Notes: generated by a model from the letters alone, not told the origin. Positions 9,374-20,307 are shown, counted from the first letter of the stretch. The stretch is DNA of 64,000 bases from Micromonospora coerulea (GCF_016598485.1 NZ_JAEMUW010000004.1:186001-250000); one strand, 5' to 3'. Made by a program: numbers and translations.

Positions 9374-10945
9374 ATGCGGCACGTTCTCTCCTCGGTCACG
9401 GTTGCGCTCGGTCTGCTGGGCGCAACCGTGGCGCCTGCCGGGGTCGCCCTGGCGGGTCCCGCCGCGGCCCCCGTGCAGGCCGCGGCCCCCGGCAAGAAGA
9501 AGTGCACCATCGACGACGAGCGGCTGCGCGAGCTGTCCGGCCTGGTCGCCACCAGGACGGGCTACGTCGTGATCAACGACGGCACCGACATCCCGAGCCG
9601 CAAGCGGGTCTTCTACCTCGACACCAAGTGCGAGATCTCGAAGGAGCCGGTCCAGTACTCGGGTGCCGGGCCTCTCGACACCGAGGACCTCGCGCTCTCG
9701 CCGGACCGCAAGGCCCTCTGGATCGCGGACACCGGGGACAACATCACCAGCAAGACCCGCCGGGAGCGGGTCGCGGTCTGGACCATGCCGGTCGGCGGGT
9801 CGAAGCAGCCGGTGCTGCACCGGCTGGCGTACCCGGAGAAGAAGCCGCACGACGCCGAGGCGCTGCTCATCGGCAACGATGGCAAGCCACTGATCATCAC
9901 CAAGGAACTCTCCGGCAAGTCGGAGATCTTCACCCCGACGGCCGCGCTGAAGGCGTCCGGTGACACCGAGGCCGTGCCGATGCGCAAGGTCGGCGAGGTC
10001 ACGCTTCCCAAGACCACCACGGACAACAAGTTGGGCGCGACCGGCCGGCTCCTGGTCACCGGCGCGGCCCGGTCGCCCGACGGCACGAAGGTGGTCCTGC
10101 GGACGTACGCGGACGCCTTCGAGTTCACCGTGACCGGCGGTGACATCGTCGGCGCGCTGACCAAGGGCACGCCGCGGGTCACCCCGCTGACCGACCCGTT
10201 CGGCGAGGCGATCTCCTACACCGCGGACGGCAAGTCCTTCGTCACGGTCTCCGACGGTGGTCAGCTGGCCCCGGAGGACCCGATCGAGATCCTCAGCTAC
10301 GTCCCGTCGACCAAGGGCGTCGAAGCGTTGCCCGCCGCCGGCGAGGTGGCCAAGCCGGCCGCGGAGAAGTCCTGGGTCGAGGGGCTGACCCTGGACGAGA
10401 TCACGTACCTGATCGCGGCCGTCGGTGCGCTGGGCGCCCTGCTGGTCGGTGCCGGCATCTTCGGCATCCTCCGGTCCCGGCGTCGGCCCGCGCCGGACGC
10501 GGACGGACCGGATCGGGACGAACCGCCGCACGGTGGCTTCGACGCCCCCGCCGCCGAGGGCGGGTTGCGCGGTGGCGTGTACGGCGGCGGGCCGGCCAGC
10601 GGCGGCTTCGGCGGCGGTCCGGTGAACGGCGCGCCTGGGCGTCCCGGCGCGCCCGCCGGTGGCGGCGTGTACGGCGGTGGCCGTCCCCAGGGCGGCGGTC
10701 GTCCGCAGGGCGGGGTCTACGGCGGCGGTGGCGGTCGCCCGCAGGGCGGCGGAGTCTACGGCGGTGGTGGCGCACCGGGCGGCGCCCCGCACGGCGGCGC
10801 GTACGGCGGTGGCCGTGCCGAGCCGCCCCGGCGCGAGCCGGACTACCGGGAGCCGCGCGGCGGCCGACGCAGCGGTTACGACGACGGGCGGGGCCAGTAC
10901 GGGCAGGTCTCCGGCGGCCGCGAGTACCGGGGCGACCGTTACTGA
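9374..10945 (+). CDS. secreted, membrane-anchored propeller-like protein with glycine-rich VYGGG tail
   Basis: A 523-residue protein of unknown function. Residues 1-27 are a signal peptide (RHVLSSVTVALGLLG...ALAGPA). The outer part, about 40-335, has repeated beta-strand segments typical of a beta-propeller or esterase-like phytase fold (SPDRKALWIADTGDNI; AARSPDGTKVVLRTY; YTADGKSFVTVSDGG). A single membrane helix follows at about 345-366, then RSRRR as stop-transfer. The cytoplasmic tail (about 390-523) is Gly-rich with four VYGGG and one AYGGG copies plus Arg/Tyr. It is monocistronic, with a terminator after it. The tail resembles low-complexity, possibly phosphorylated tyrosine regions; this is speculation. 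Confidence 0.8.
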   Translation: MRHVLSSVTVALGLLGATVAPAGVALAGPAAAPVQAAAPGKKKCTIDDERLRELSGLVATRTGYVVINDGTDIPSRKRVFYLDTKCEISKEPVQYSGAGPLDTEDLALSPDRKALWIADTGDNITSKTRRERVAVWTMPVGGSKQPVLHRLAYPEKKPHDAEALLIGNDGKPLIITKELSGKSEIFTPTAALKASGDTEAVPMRKVGEVTLPKTTTDNKLGATGRLLVTGAARSPDGTKVVLRTYADAFEFTVTGGDIVGALTKGTPRVTPLTDPFGEAISYTADGKSFVTVSDGGQLAPEDPIEILSYVPSTKGVEALPAAGEVAKPAAEKSWVEGLTLDEITYLIAAVGALGALLVGAGIFGILRSRRRPAPDADGPDRDEPPHGGFDAPAAEGGLRGGVYGGGPASGGFGGGPVNGAPGRPGAPAGGGVYGGGRPQGGGRPQGGVYGGGGGRPQGGGVYGGGGAPGGAPHGGAYGGGRAEPPRREPDYREPRGGRRSGYDDGRGQYGQVSGGREYRGDRY

Positions 10946-10957
10946 CCGCACCACCCA

Positions 10958-10987
10958 CCGGGTGACCGCCGCGCGGCGGTCACCCGG
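10958..10987. terminator. bidirectional terminator between propeller gene and lexA
   Basis: A perfect 13-bp stem (CCGGGTGACCGCC / GGCGGTCACCCGG) with GCGC loop, between two convergent genes. Confidence 0.75.
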
Positions 10988-11013
10988 GCCAGGTGTCAGC
11001 TCCGGCGCCGCGC

Positions 11014-11796
11014 TCAGATCCGGCGCAGCACGGCCACGACGCGACCCATGATGGTGGCGTCGTCACCGGGGATCGGATCGAAGGCCGGGTTCTGCGGCAT
11101 CAGCCAGACGTGCCCGTCGCGACGCCGGTAGGTCTTCACGGTCGCCTCGCCGTCGAGCATGGCGGCCACGATGTCGCCGGCCTCGGCGGTCGGCTGCTGC
11201 CGGACCACCACCCAGTCGCCGTCGCAGATCGCCGCGTCGAGCATCGAGTCGCCCTTGACCTGGAGCATGAAGACCTCGCCCTCACCGACCAGCTCGCGGG
11301 GCAGCGGGAAGATGTCCTCCACCGCCTGCTCGGCGAGGATCGGGCCACCGGCGGCGATCCGGCCCAGCATCGGCACGTACGCCGGGGTGGGCCGCTGCGC
11401 GCGGCTCAGCTCGTCGTCGGCGTCGGCGGGGGCGCGGACGTCGACCGCCCGGGGGCGGTTCGGGTCGCGGCGCAGGAAGCCCTTCTTCTCCAGCTCCTTG
11501 AGCTGGTAGGCGACGCTGGACGGGGAGACCAGGCCGACCGCCTCGCCGATCTCGCGCACGCTCGGCGGATAGCCGTGGCGCTCCACCCAGGTGCGGATGA
11601 ACTCCAGGATCCGGCGCTGCCGGGCGGTCAGGTCGATGGTGGTGGGGTCGGGAAAGCTGCTGACCACCTGGGTGACCGGGCGCACGGCGGGCTGGCCCGT
11701 CCGGCTGCGCGCGGCGCGGGGCCGTCGGGTCGCCGGCGGACCCGCCCCGTCGATCGGCTGCGGGTTCTTCTGCCGGCTGGCCCGGTCCTCGGTCAC
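11014..11796 (-). CDS. lexA: SOS repressor LexA
   Basis: Represses DNA-damage genes and cleaves itself when RecA is active. The 260-residue protein has a disordered 50-residue N-terminus, a winged helix DNA-binding domain ([11 protein letters not shown]...[15 protein letters not shown]), the Ala149-Gly150 cleavage site in RIAAGGP, and the Ser184/Lys221 dyad in GDSMLDA and TVKTY. The GTG at 11794-11796 follows GGGAGGG by a few bases. The frame stays open to 12141, but that would translate across both SOS boxes, so it is rejected. Two SOS boxes upstream indicate autoregulation. Confidence 0.96.
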   Translation of the reverse strand: MTEDRASRQKNPQPIDGAGPPATRRPRAARSRTGQPAVRPVTQVVSSFPDPTTIDLTARQRRILEFIRTWVERHGYPPSVREIGEAVGLVSPSSVAYQLKELEKKGFLRRDPNRPRAVDVRAPADADDELSRAQRPTPAYVPMLGRIAAGGPILAEQAVEDIFPLPRELVGEGEVFMLQVKGDSMLDAAICDGDWVVVRQQPTAEAGDIVAAMLDGEATVKTYRRRDGHVWLMPQNPAFDPIPGDDATIMGRVVAVLRRI

Positions 11797-11980
11797 GTCC
11801 GTCCCTCCCTGGTCGGCGCTGGGTGCCTTGGCGGCTCGTGGTGCGCGCGGATGGTGGTGCTGCCGACCGGTCGCGGCGACACGCCGTGCCCGGTCGTTGT
11901 TGACCGTATAGGTGAGATCGGCCATTTTCAAACATCTGTACGACGTCTTGTCGGCGTGTCGGAGCAGTTTCCTAGATTTC

Positions 11981-11995
11981 CGAACGCCTGTTCTG
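11981..11995. promoter_or_regulatory. SOS (LexA) box, second copy
   Basis: CGAACGCCTGTTCTG keeps the CGAAC-N4-GTTC core of the actinobacterial LexA operator but loses symmetry in the outermost bases. It lies on the lexA side of the putative -10, where bound LexA would block elongation or open-complex formation. Confidence 0.65.
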
Positions 11996-12013
11996 ATAAA
12001 TGATACGTCGACT

Positions 12014-12029
12014 TCGAACGCGTGTTCGA
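12014..12029. promoter_or_regulatory. SOS (LexA) box, perfect palindrome
   Basis: TCGAACGCGTGTTCGA matches the actinobacterial SOS box (TCGAAC-N4-GTTCGA) exactly in both arms. It is centred about 225 bp before the lexA start codon and 19 bp upstream of the putative lexA -10. Confidence 0.88.
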
Positions 12030-12142
12030 TGAAGCGGTGGTGCGTGACCGTGGCCGGTGTTGGCCGTTGGGACCCTCGGCGGCCCACGGGTGAGGTGGGG
12101 TGGGTGAGTGATGCTGATGACGCGCCGGACACGCCGGCCAAC

Positions 12143-12171
12143 TTGACCTCGCTTGGGCGACGACATACGGT
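12143..12171 (+). promoter_or_regulatory. nrdR-nrdJ promoter (-35/-10)
   Basis: TTGACC (12143-12148), a 17-bp spacer, then TACGGT (12166-12171). Both hexamers and the spacing fit a housekeeping sigma promoter. Transcription would start near 12178, leaving a leader of about 170 nt before nrdR. Confidence 0.7.
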
Positions 12172-12176
12172 CGACC

Positions 12177-12220
12177 CCTAGATGTAGTAGTCACACGGGC
12201 GTAAGTTGCCTACAGGTTGG
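12177..12220. promoter_or_regulatory. tandem NrdR boxes
   Basis: Two similar 12-mers, CCTAGATGTAGT (12177-12188) and CCTACAGGTTGG (12209-12220), start 32 bp apart, about three helical turns. The first contains the near-palindrome CTAGATGTAG expected of an NrdR box, and NrdR boxes are known to occur as helically phased pairs. They sit at the predicted transcription start, so bound NrdR would block initiation of its own operon. Confidence 0.6.
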
Positions 12221-12349
12221 GTTCGGCTACCGACCGCACTCCCGTACCGCCGACCCGGCGGCGGCCATCGAACGATGGGCGTCGTCGTGCCGACGCGTGC
12301 CCGGACGTGCGTCGGTGCGGCCCCACGATCGACGAAGGAGGTCGGGCGA

Positions 12350-12850
12350 ATGCGGTGTCCGTACTGCCGGCACGCCGACTCCCGGGTCGTCGACTCGCGG
12401 GAGGCCGACGACGGCCAGCTCATCCGGCGGCGGCGGTCCTGCCCGGAGTGCGGCAAGCGGTTCACCACCGTCGAGGAGGCGGTGCTCGCGGTGGTCAAGC
12501 GCAGCGGGGTGACCGAGCCGTTCAGCCGCACGAAGATCATCGGCGGGGTGCGCAAGGCGTGCCAGGGCCGGCCGGTCGACGACGACTCGATCGCGCTGCT
12601 GGCGCAGAAGGTCGAGGAGACCGTCCGGGCCAAGGGGGCCGCCGAGATCCCGAGCAACGAAGTGGGGCTGGCCATCCTGGGGCCGCTGCGCGACCTCGAC
12701 GAGGTGGCGTACATGCGGTTCGCCAGCGTCTACCGGTCCTTCGACTCGCTCGCCGACTTCGAGCGCGAGATCGAGACGCTGCGCGCCGCCGCACGGGCCC
12801 GGGAGGGCGCCGGGGCCGACGCGGTGGAGGCCGCCGGCCGTACCAGTTGA
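12350..12850 (+). CDS. nrdR: transcriptional repressor NrdR
   Basis: Nucleotide-sensing repressor of ribonucleotide reductase genes. The 166-residue protein has a zinc ribbon with Cys3, Cys6, Cys31 and Cys34 (CPYC and CPECGKRF) and an ATP-cone domain, about 46-136, that binds ATP/dATP. The ATG at 12350 is fixed by GAAGGAGG 8 nt upstream and by the conserved MRCPYC start; the longer frame from 12206 overlaps the operators. nrdJ follows 65 nt downstream, so repressor and target are one operon with putative NrdR boxes in front. Confidence 0.96.
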   Translation: MRCPYCRHADSRVVDSREADDGQLIRRRRSCPECGKRFTTVEEAVLAVVKRSGVTEPFSRTKIIGGVRKACQGRPVDDDSIALLAQKVEETVRAKGAAEIPSNEVGLAILGPLRDLDEVAYMRFASVYRSFDSLADFEREIETLRAAARAREGAGADAVEAAGRTS

Positions 12851-12915
12851 GTTTTCGGATTTCTGACAGTGACGAACGCGCGGCGGGTGGCCGCGCAGAC
12901 GAGGGGGCGGATGAG

Positions 12916-15807
<2,892 letters not shown>

Positions 15808-15817
15808 CCTACGCCGA

Positions 15818-15861
15818 CAGCAGCGAGCCCCGGGCGTTCCTGCGCCCGGGGCTCGCTGCTG
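15818..15861 (+). terminator. strong terminator after nrdJ
   Basis: A perfect 19-bp stem from 15818-15836 to 15843-15861 with a TTCCTG loop, 11 nt after the nrdJ stop codon. Confidence 0.85.
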
Positions 15862-15982
15862 TGCTGGCGGCTGCCGTTACGTCGGCTGCCGCAGTCGCTT
15901 CACCGCATGAACGGAGGCAACGGCTTCCTTGCCGCCGCAGGTTGAACTGCGGTGTCTCGGCGGCCAGTCGTCGAACGTCCGG

Positions 15983-16192
15983 TCAGCGGTCCTCGTCGCC
16001 GTCCGTGGGGCGGGGCGGGCGGTTGTGTCGGGCCCATTCGTCCACCTCGTCGGCGTCCCAGATGGTTGTTCCGATCAGGCGGGCGATGGGCTCGGGGAAG
16101 CCGGGCCGGCGGGTGATCTGTAGAACCCGCTGCCGCGACACGCCGAACAGGGCGGCCAACTCGCCAGGCCCGTACAAGCGCGGTCGCTTCAC
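15983..16192 (-). CDS. small helix-turn-helix DNA-binding protein (AlpA/excisionase-like)
   Basis: A 69-residue protein with a MerR/AlpA-type winged helix: LYGPGELAALFGVSRQRVLQITRRPGFPEPI, then the wing and a DEVDEWARHN helix. Such proteins act as excisionases or local regulators. It starts with GTG at 16190-16192 without a clear ribosome site. A short inverted repeat CTTAC-N13-GTAAG (16232-16254) upstream is a possible operator. It lies in a small variable stretch between nrdJ and the DUF2332 gene and may be a relic of a mobile element; no integrase or attachment site is visible. Confidence 0.75.
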   Translation of the reverse strand: MKRPRLYGPGELAALFGVSRQRVLQITRRPGFPEPIARLIGTTIWDADEVDEWARHNRPPRPTDGDEDR

Positions 16193-16348
16193 AGCCTGAA
16201 GCTAGGCATGGTCGCCCCTTTACCTTCGTCACTTACAGATTGACAACCCGTAAGAGCGTGGTGTGTGGTGGAGCAAGGCGCCGCCCAGGTCAAGGTGCTC
16301 TCCGACTGGCGGGGGACCAGCGAACCGGGTAGCCACCTCGGAGGTTGA

Positions 16349-16612
16349 ATGAACCAGCGCCACGCTCCCTTGAGACCCATCTGGATCTGCACGGGCTGCG
16401 CCCACCCCTGGCCCTGCGAGCAGGCCCGAGCCGAGCTGCCGGCGGAATACGCGGGGGACCGCAGAAACCTCGCCATCGACCTCGCTGACCTGCTGGGCGA
16501 GGCGACCAGGGACCTGAGCCGCCTGTACCCGAGCCCTCCCGACCCAGTGGAGCTGTACGGCCGCTTCCTTGGCTGGGTACGCCGTCTGAGGGTGGAACGG
16601 CCAGACGGCTGA
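16349..16612 (+). CDS. small conserved hypothetical protein with CTGC-WPC cysteines
   Basis: An 87-residue protein with IWICTGCAHPWPCEQA near the N-terminus, then a helical AIDLADLLGEATRDL segment. It resembles small actinobacterial proteins of the 'WxCxxCGxxWPC' type that sit beside HTH regulator genes; their function is not known. The ATG at 16349 has GGAGG 5-10 nt upstream. It is divergent from the HTH gene, with about 150 bp between them. Confidence 0.7.
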   Translation: MNQRHAPLRPIWICTGCAHPWPCEQARAELPAEYAGDRRNLAIDLADLLGEATRDLSRLYPSPPDPVELYGRFLGWVRRLRVERPDG

Positions 16613-16864
16613 TCACCATGCGCCCGGCCTGGTCGTCCAGCCACTCCGACGAGCGACCCGATCCGCAGTCGATGGCTTCGGCGATGCGGGCGGTGAGATC
16701 TCGGCGCCGTTGTCCAGCAGGTCCAGCGCCGCCCGGTACGCGTCCGCCGTCTCCCGCTGCCGCCCGAACCGGCGCAGCAGGCCGGCCTTGATCGCCGGCA
16801 GGTAGCGGTAGCCGCCCCAGTCGGCGGCGAGCTGGCCGCGGCGGGCGATGGGATCATGAGGCAT
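16600..16864 (-). pseudogene. decayed C-terminal fragment of an ECF-type sigma factor (frameshifted)
   Basis: Read on the minus strand from 16862, the frame encodes WGGYRYLPAIKAGLLRRFGR followed by Q-R-E-TADAYRAALDLLDNGAE, the helical repeat found at the C-terminus of long ECF sigma factors (the tail after the sigma-4 domain). After NGAE, near 16700, the match shifts by one base into the frame reading DLTARIAEAIDCGSG and SSEWLDDQAGRM. No sigma-2 or sigma-4 domain is present; the upstream side is occupied by the divergent DUF2332 gene. It looks like a truncated and frameshifted remnant. It could instead be a short hypothetical ORF (16613-16864). Confidence 0.45.
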
Positions 16865-17798
16865 GACGGTCGCCGAGGTCTACACCAGGTTCGCCGCCCG
16901 GGAGGCGCACGGCGTGTCGCCCGCGTACGAGCGGCTGGCGCTGGCGGTCGCGCGGGACGACGAGCTGCACGCCCTGCTCCGCGGGCTCCCGCCCGCCAAG
17001 CGGCAGCCGAACCTGTTGTTCGCCGTCGTCCGGTTGCTCGGCGGCCCCGTCGAGGACCCGGCCGCGTTCCATGACTACGCGGTGGCGAACTGGCCGGCGA
17101 TCGCGGCGGAGATGCGCAGCCGGGCCACGCAGACGAACGAGGCCGGGCGGTGTGCCGTACTGCTGCCGGTGCTCGCCGCGCTACCGCAGCCACTCGCGCT
17201 GCTGGAGGTCGGGGCGTCCGCCGGGCTGTGCCTCTACCCCGACCGGTACGCCTACCGCTACGGCGACCACCAGGTTGGTTCCGGGGAACCGGTCCTCGAT
17301 TGCGTGGCGACCGGCGTGGCGCCGCCGACCCGTCTACCCGAGGTGGTGTGGCGGGCCGGGCTGGACCTGAACCCGCTCGACGTGACCGACCCCGCGGACC
17401 TGGCCTGGCTCGATGCCCTCATCTGGCCGGAGCACACGCACCGCCGGGCCCGACTGCGGGCCGCGGCGGCCGTCGCCGCGGCCGAGCCGCCGCTGCTGGT
17501 CCGCGGCGACCTGGTGGACGACCTGCCGGCGCTGGCCGCGCGGGCGCCGGCCGGCGCCACCCTGGTGGTGTTCCACACCTCCGTGCTCTACCAGGTCCCG
17601 GTGCCACGGCGGGAGGCCTTCGTCGAGGTGGTACGCGGTCTCCCAGGGCACTGGATCGCGAACGAGGCACCGGACGTGCTGCGCCACGACGCGCTGCCGG
17701 CCCCGCCGAGCGGGGCGTCGCACAACGTGCTCGCGCTGGACGGGGCGCCGCTCGCCTGGACCCGAGGGCACGGGCAGGCGCTCGGCTGGTTCGCGTGA
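16863..17798 (+). CDS. DUF2332 domain-containing protein
   Basis: A 311-residue protein of the DUF2332 family: PAYERLALAVARDDELHALL, then KRQPNLLFAVVRLLGG, TQTNEAGRCAVLLP and LLEVGASAGLCLYPDRY. The last of these resembles the glycine-rich SAM-binding loop of methyltransferases, and the family is thought to be methyltransferase-like, but no reaction is known. It starts at the ATG at 16863, at the edge of the sigma-factor remnant, suggesting it was inserted there or that the sigma gene was deleted up to it. Confidence 0.85.
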   Translation: MTVAEVYTRFAAREAHGVSPAYERLALAVARDDELHALLRGLPPAKRQPNLLFAVVRLLGGPVEDPAAFHDYAVANWPAIAAEMRSRATQTNEAGRCAVLLPVLAALPQPLALLEVGASAGLCLYPDRYAYRYGDHQVGSGEPVLDCVATGVAPPTRLPEVVWRAGLDLNPLDVTDPADLAWLDALIWPEHTHRRARLRAAAAVAAAEPPLLVRGDLVDDLPALAARAPAGATLVVFHTSVLYQVPVPRREAFVEVVRGLPGHWIANEAPDVLRHDALPAPPSGASHNVLALDGAPLAWTRGHGQALGWFA

Positions 17799-17886
17799 TG
17801 CGGGGGAGGGCTGCTTGCCCACCGCCGCCCGGACATGGTGCCTCCTAAAAGGACCTGCCCTGGTGGCGGTCTGACATCATGCCGGC

Positions 17887-18858
17887 ATGGCCTGGCCACC
17901 GAAGCTGCCCCGGAAGTGGAATCCGGTCGTGGCGGTCGCGTTCAGCGCGCTCGTCGGCTGGGCCCTGCTCGTGGTGCTGATGAGCGACGCGTCGCTGGAC
18001 CGGGCCGACAAGGCGGCCAGCGTCATCGGCATGCTGGTCGGCCTGGGCGCGCTCATGGTCGCGGTGGTCGAGCTGCCGAGGCGTGGTTCAGCCGGCGGCG
18101 GGACGGAGACCGAAGACCCGCGTCCGCCGTTGTTCAGGCGGCCCAGCGTGGTGGTGGCGCTGGCCACGATGGCCGTGGGCCTGCTCGTGGTCATCATCAT
18201 CGGGCTCGCCGGTGGCGGCGGGTCGCCGGCGGCGGCCCCGACCACCCCCGTTCCCTCCGACACCGGCCTCGACGAGGCGGCGACGACCGGGCCGCCCGCG
18301 ACGACCGGGACCACGGCGGCCCCGGCCGAGCCGTGCGCCTCCCAGGCCGCCGTCGCCGCGTCCCCGAGTCCGGGCCCGTCGGCCGAGCTGGTCCGCCACG
18401 ACGGGACGCTCCTGCTGTCCAAGGGCTACTACGCCGACCTCGACTCGCTCTGCCCGGACTGGGACGTCACCGACGTGCTCGGGTCCAGACAGGACATCGG
18501 CAACGACGGCACCGGGCTGGTCCGCAGCCTCACCGCCGGCACCCAGATCGCCGTCGTGGAAAGCGACGCGCCGGCCACCTACGCGATGTGCTCGGCGAAC
18601 ACCGACTACGTCGCGGAGGCCCTGCGGTACGCGGATCTGCGGCCCGGATCCCGGTACTGCGTGCTGACCGACGCCGGCCGGCGCAGCCTGCTCACCGTCA
18701 AGCGGGTCCGCCGCAACGCCGTCCAGGTGCAGGTGCGGACGTGGGCGGAGAAGCGGCCCGGCGAGGAGACCAACTACGTGCCGTGGATCATCGGCGGCAT
18801 CATCGTGCTGCTGCTGCTTGGTGGGGGAGCGAAGAAGGCCACCTCGGACGCGGCGTAG
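17887..18858 (+). CDS. hypothetical membrane protein
   Basis: A 323-residue protein I do not recognise. Membrane helices are visible at about residues 14-32, 43-62, 91-113 and near the C-terminus (WIIGGIIVLLLLGGG). Between the third and last is a Thr/Pro/Ala-rich stretch and a globular part with five cysteines (EPCASQ, SLCPDW, YAMCSA, RYCVLT). It ends exactly where the convergent MFS gene ends, with no base in between. No close relative or functional hint in the neighbours. Confidence 0.7.
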   Translation: MAWPPKLPRKWNPVVAVAFSALVGWALLVVLMSDASLDRADKAASVIGMLVGLGALMVAVVELPRRGSAGGGTETEDPRPPLFRRPSVVVALATMAVGLLVVIIIGLAGGGGSPAAAPTTPVPSDTGLDEAATTGPPATTGTTAAPAEPCASQAAVAASPSPGPSAELVRHDGTLLLSKGYYADLDSLCPDWDVTDVLGSRQDIGNDGTGLVRSLTAGTQIAVVESDAPATYAMCSANTDYVAEALRYADLRPGSRYCVLTDAGRRSLLTVKRVRRNAVQVQVRTWAEKRPGEETNYVPWIIGGIIVLLLLGGGAKKATSDAA

Positions 18859-20127
18859 TCAGGCGTCGGTCGGGAAGTCGCGCATCCGGCGCAGCGGGGA
18901 GCAGACCACGAAGAGCGACGCGCTCCAGGTGCCGAGCACGCAGATCCACAGCGCCGGTCGCAGCCCCAGCTGGCTGCCGAGCGCGCCGCCGAGCAGCGCG
19001 CCGAGCGGGATCACCCCGAAACAGATCCACAGGAACGCGGCGTTGACCCGGCCGAGCAGCTCCGGCGGGGTGATCCGCTGCCGGTACGACATCGCCGCCA
19101 CGTTGAACAGCACGGCGTTGGCGGAGAACGCGGCGAGGCCCACGCCGTAGAGCAGCACGCCCCATCCCGGCCGGGCCAGCGGCATCAGCGCGTAGAGCGG
19201 TCCGGGTGCGGCCATCGCCACCCAGATCACCCGGGCCGAGCCGATCCGGCGGGCCAGCCGGTTCGCCGTCGCCCCCGCCAGCAGCCCGCCGACGGCGCTG
19301 ACCGAGAAGACGAGCCCGACCATCGGCGGCGAGGCGTGCAGCTCGCGCAGCATGAAGGTGACCTCGATCGAGCCGGTCGCCATCACGAAGAAGTTCGACG
19401 TGGTCGTACAGGCGAGGATCTTCAGCAGGATCGGCTGCCGGCGGACGAAGGCGAGCCCGCCGGTCAGGGCGGCGCGCAGCGGCACCCGGTCGGTGCCGGC
19501 CGCTCGCCCGGCCGGTGCCCCGCGGATCAGCAGCAGCGTCACCGCGCTGGCCGCGAAGGCGAGCGCGTTGCTCCAGAACGTCCGGGCCGCCCCGACCAGG
19601 CCGGCCAGCGCGCCGCCGAGGCTCGGCCCGATGAGCTCGGCGAAATCCTGGCTCATGGTGAGCTTCGCGTTGCCGTCCAGCAGGTGCTCGTCCGCCACCA
19701 GGCGGGGCAGCCAGCTCTTGTATGCCACGGTGAAGAACACGGTCAGCACCCCGCCGAGCCCCACGACGACGTACAGGAAGGGGAGGGTCAGCGCGCCGGC
19801 CAGCGCCGCCACCGGGACCGACAGCATCAGCGCCGCCCGTCCCAGGTCGCAGGCGATCATCAGCCGCCGCTGGTCGACCCGGTCGGCGACCATCCCGGCG
19901 GGCAGCGAGATGAGCAGGTACGGCAGCCAGGCCAGGAAGGTCAGCAGGGAGACCTGGAAGACGGTGGCGTCCAGGGTGGCCGCCGCCAGCAGCGGCACGG
20001 TCACACCGGAGATCCGGGTGCCGACCTCGCTGACCGTCTGGCCGCCCCAGAGCAGCAGGAAGTTCCGGCTGCGCCAGAGCGAGGGGCGGCGCAGGGGCGG
20101 CGCCTCCTGCGTCAGTTGCTGCGTCAT
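18859..20127 (-). CDS. MFS transporter (drug/siderophore efflux-like)
   Basis: A 422-residue, 12-helix major facilitator. The N-terminus RSRNFLLLWGGQTVSEVGTRIS and the motif GMVADRVDQRRLMIACDLGRA (loop 2-3) are typical of the DHA3/enterobactin-exporter-like branch. The substrate cannot be read from sequence. The gene stands alone; the divergent methyltransferase gene begins 194 bp away. Its stop codon directly abuts that of the convergent membrane protein gene. Confidence 0.85.
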   Translation of the reverse strand: MTQQLTQEAPPLRRPSLWRSRNFLLLWGGQTVSEVGTRISGVTVPLLAAATLDATVFQVSLLTFLAWLPYLLISLPAGMVADRVDQRRLMIACDLGRAALMLSVPVAALAGALTLPFLYVVVGLGGVLTVFFTVAYKSWLPRLVADEHLLDGNAKLTMSQDFAELIGPSLGGALAGLVGAARTFWSNALAFAASAVTLLLIRGAPAGRAAGTDRVPLRAALTGGLAFVRRQPILLKILACTTTSNFFVMATGSIEVTFMLRELHASPPMVGLVFSVSAVGGLLAGATANRLARRIGSARVIWVAMAAPGPLYALMPLARPGWGVLLYGVGLAAFSANAVLFNVAAMSYRQRITPPELLGRVNAAFLWICFGVIPLGALLGGALGSQLGLRPALWICVLGTWSASLFVVCSPLRRMRDFPTDA

Positions 20128-20307
20128 TGCTCAAGCCGTCCGTCGGGGTGCGCGACCGGCTGGCCGCGCGCCCGGGCACCCTATCCGCGGCTCCCCGAGC
20201 CGGGCAGCCGATTTTCGGTTGGCCGGCCGCCACCGTGGCCGGTGATCATGCGGCCCGGTCCATGCCGGGGCGGCGGTGTGCGGACGCCGCCGCGCGCGTC
20301 GGCCCGC

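Larger units (their letters stand above)
11797..12176. promoter_or_regulatory. lexA-nrdR divergent control region
   Basis: 380 bp without a gene. It holds two SOS boxes (11981-11995, 12014-12029). A minus-strand TATCAT at 12000-12005 between them is a plausible -10 for lexA, which would give lexA a leader of about 200 nt. The right end holds the nrdR promoter. The A+T content around 11920-12030 is visibly higher than in the rest of the window. Confidence 0.6.

Noticed and set aside
11797..12141. N-terminal extension of lexA to 12141
   Set aside because: It would translate across two SOS boxes and the probable promoter; the GTG at 11796 has a good ribosome site.
12178..12349. Cobalamin riboswitch in the nrdR-nrdJ leader
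   Set aside because: The leader is only about 170 nt and lacks a recognisable B12-box; NrdR boxes explain regulation better.
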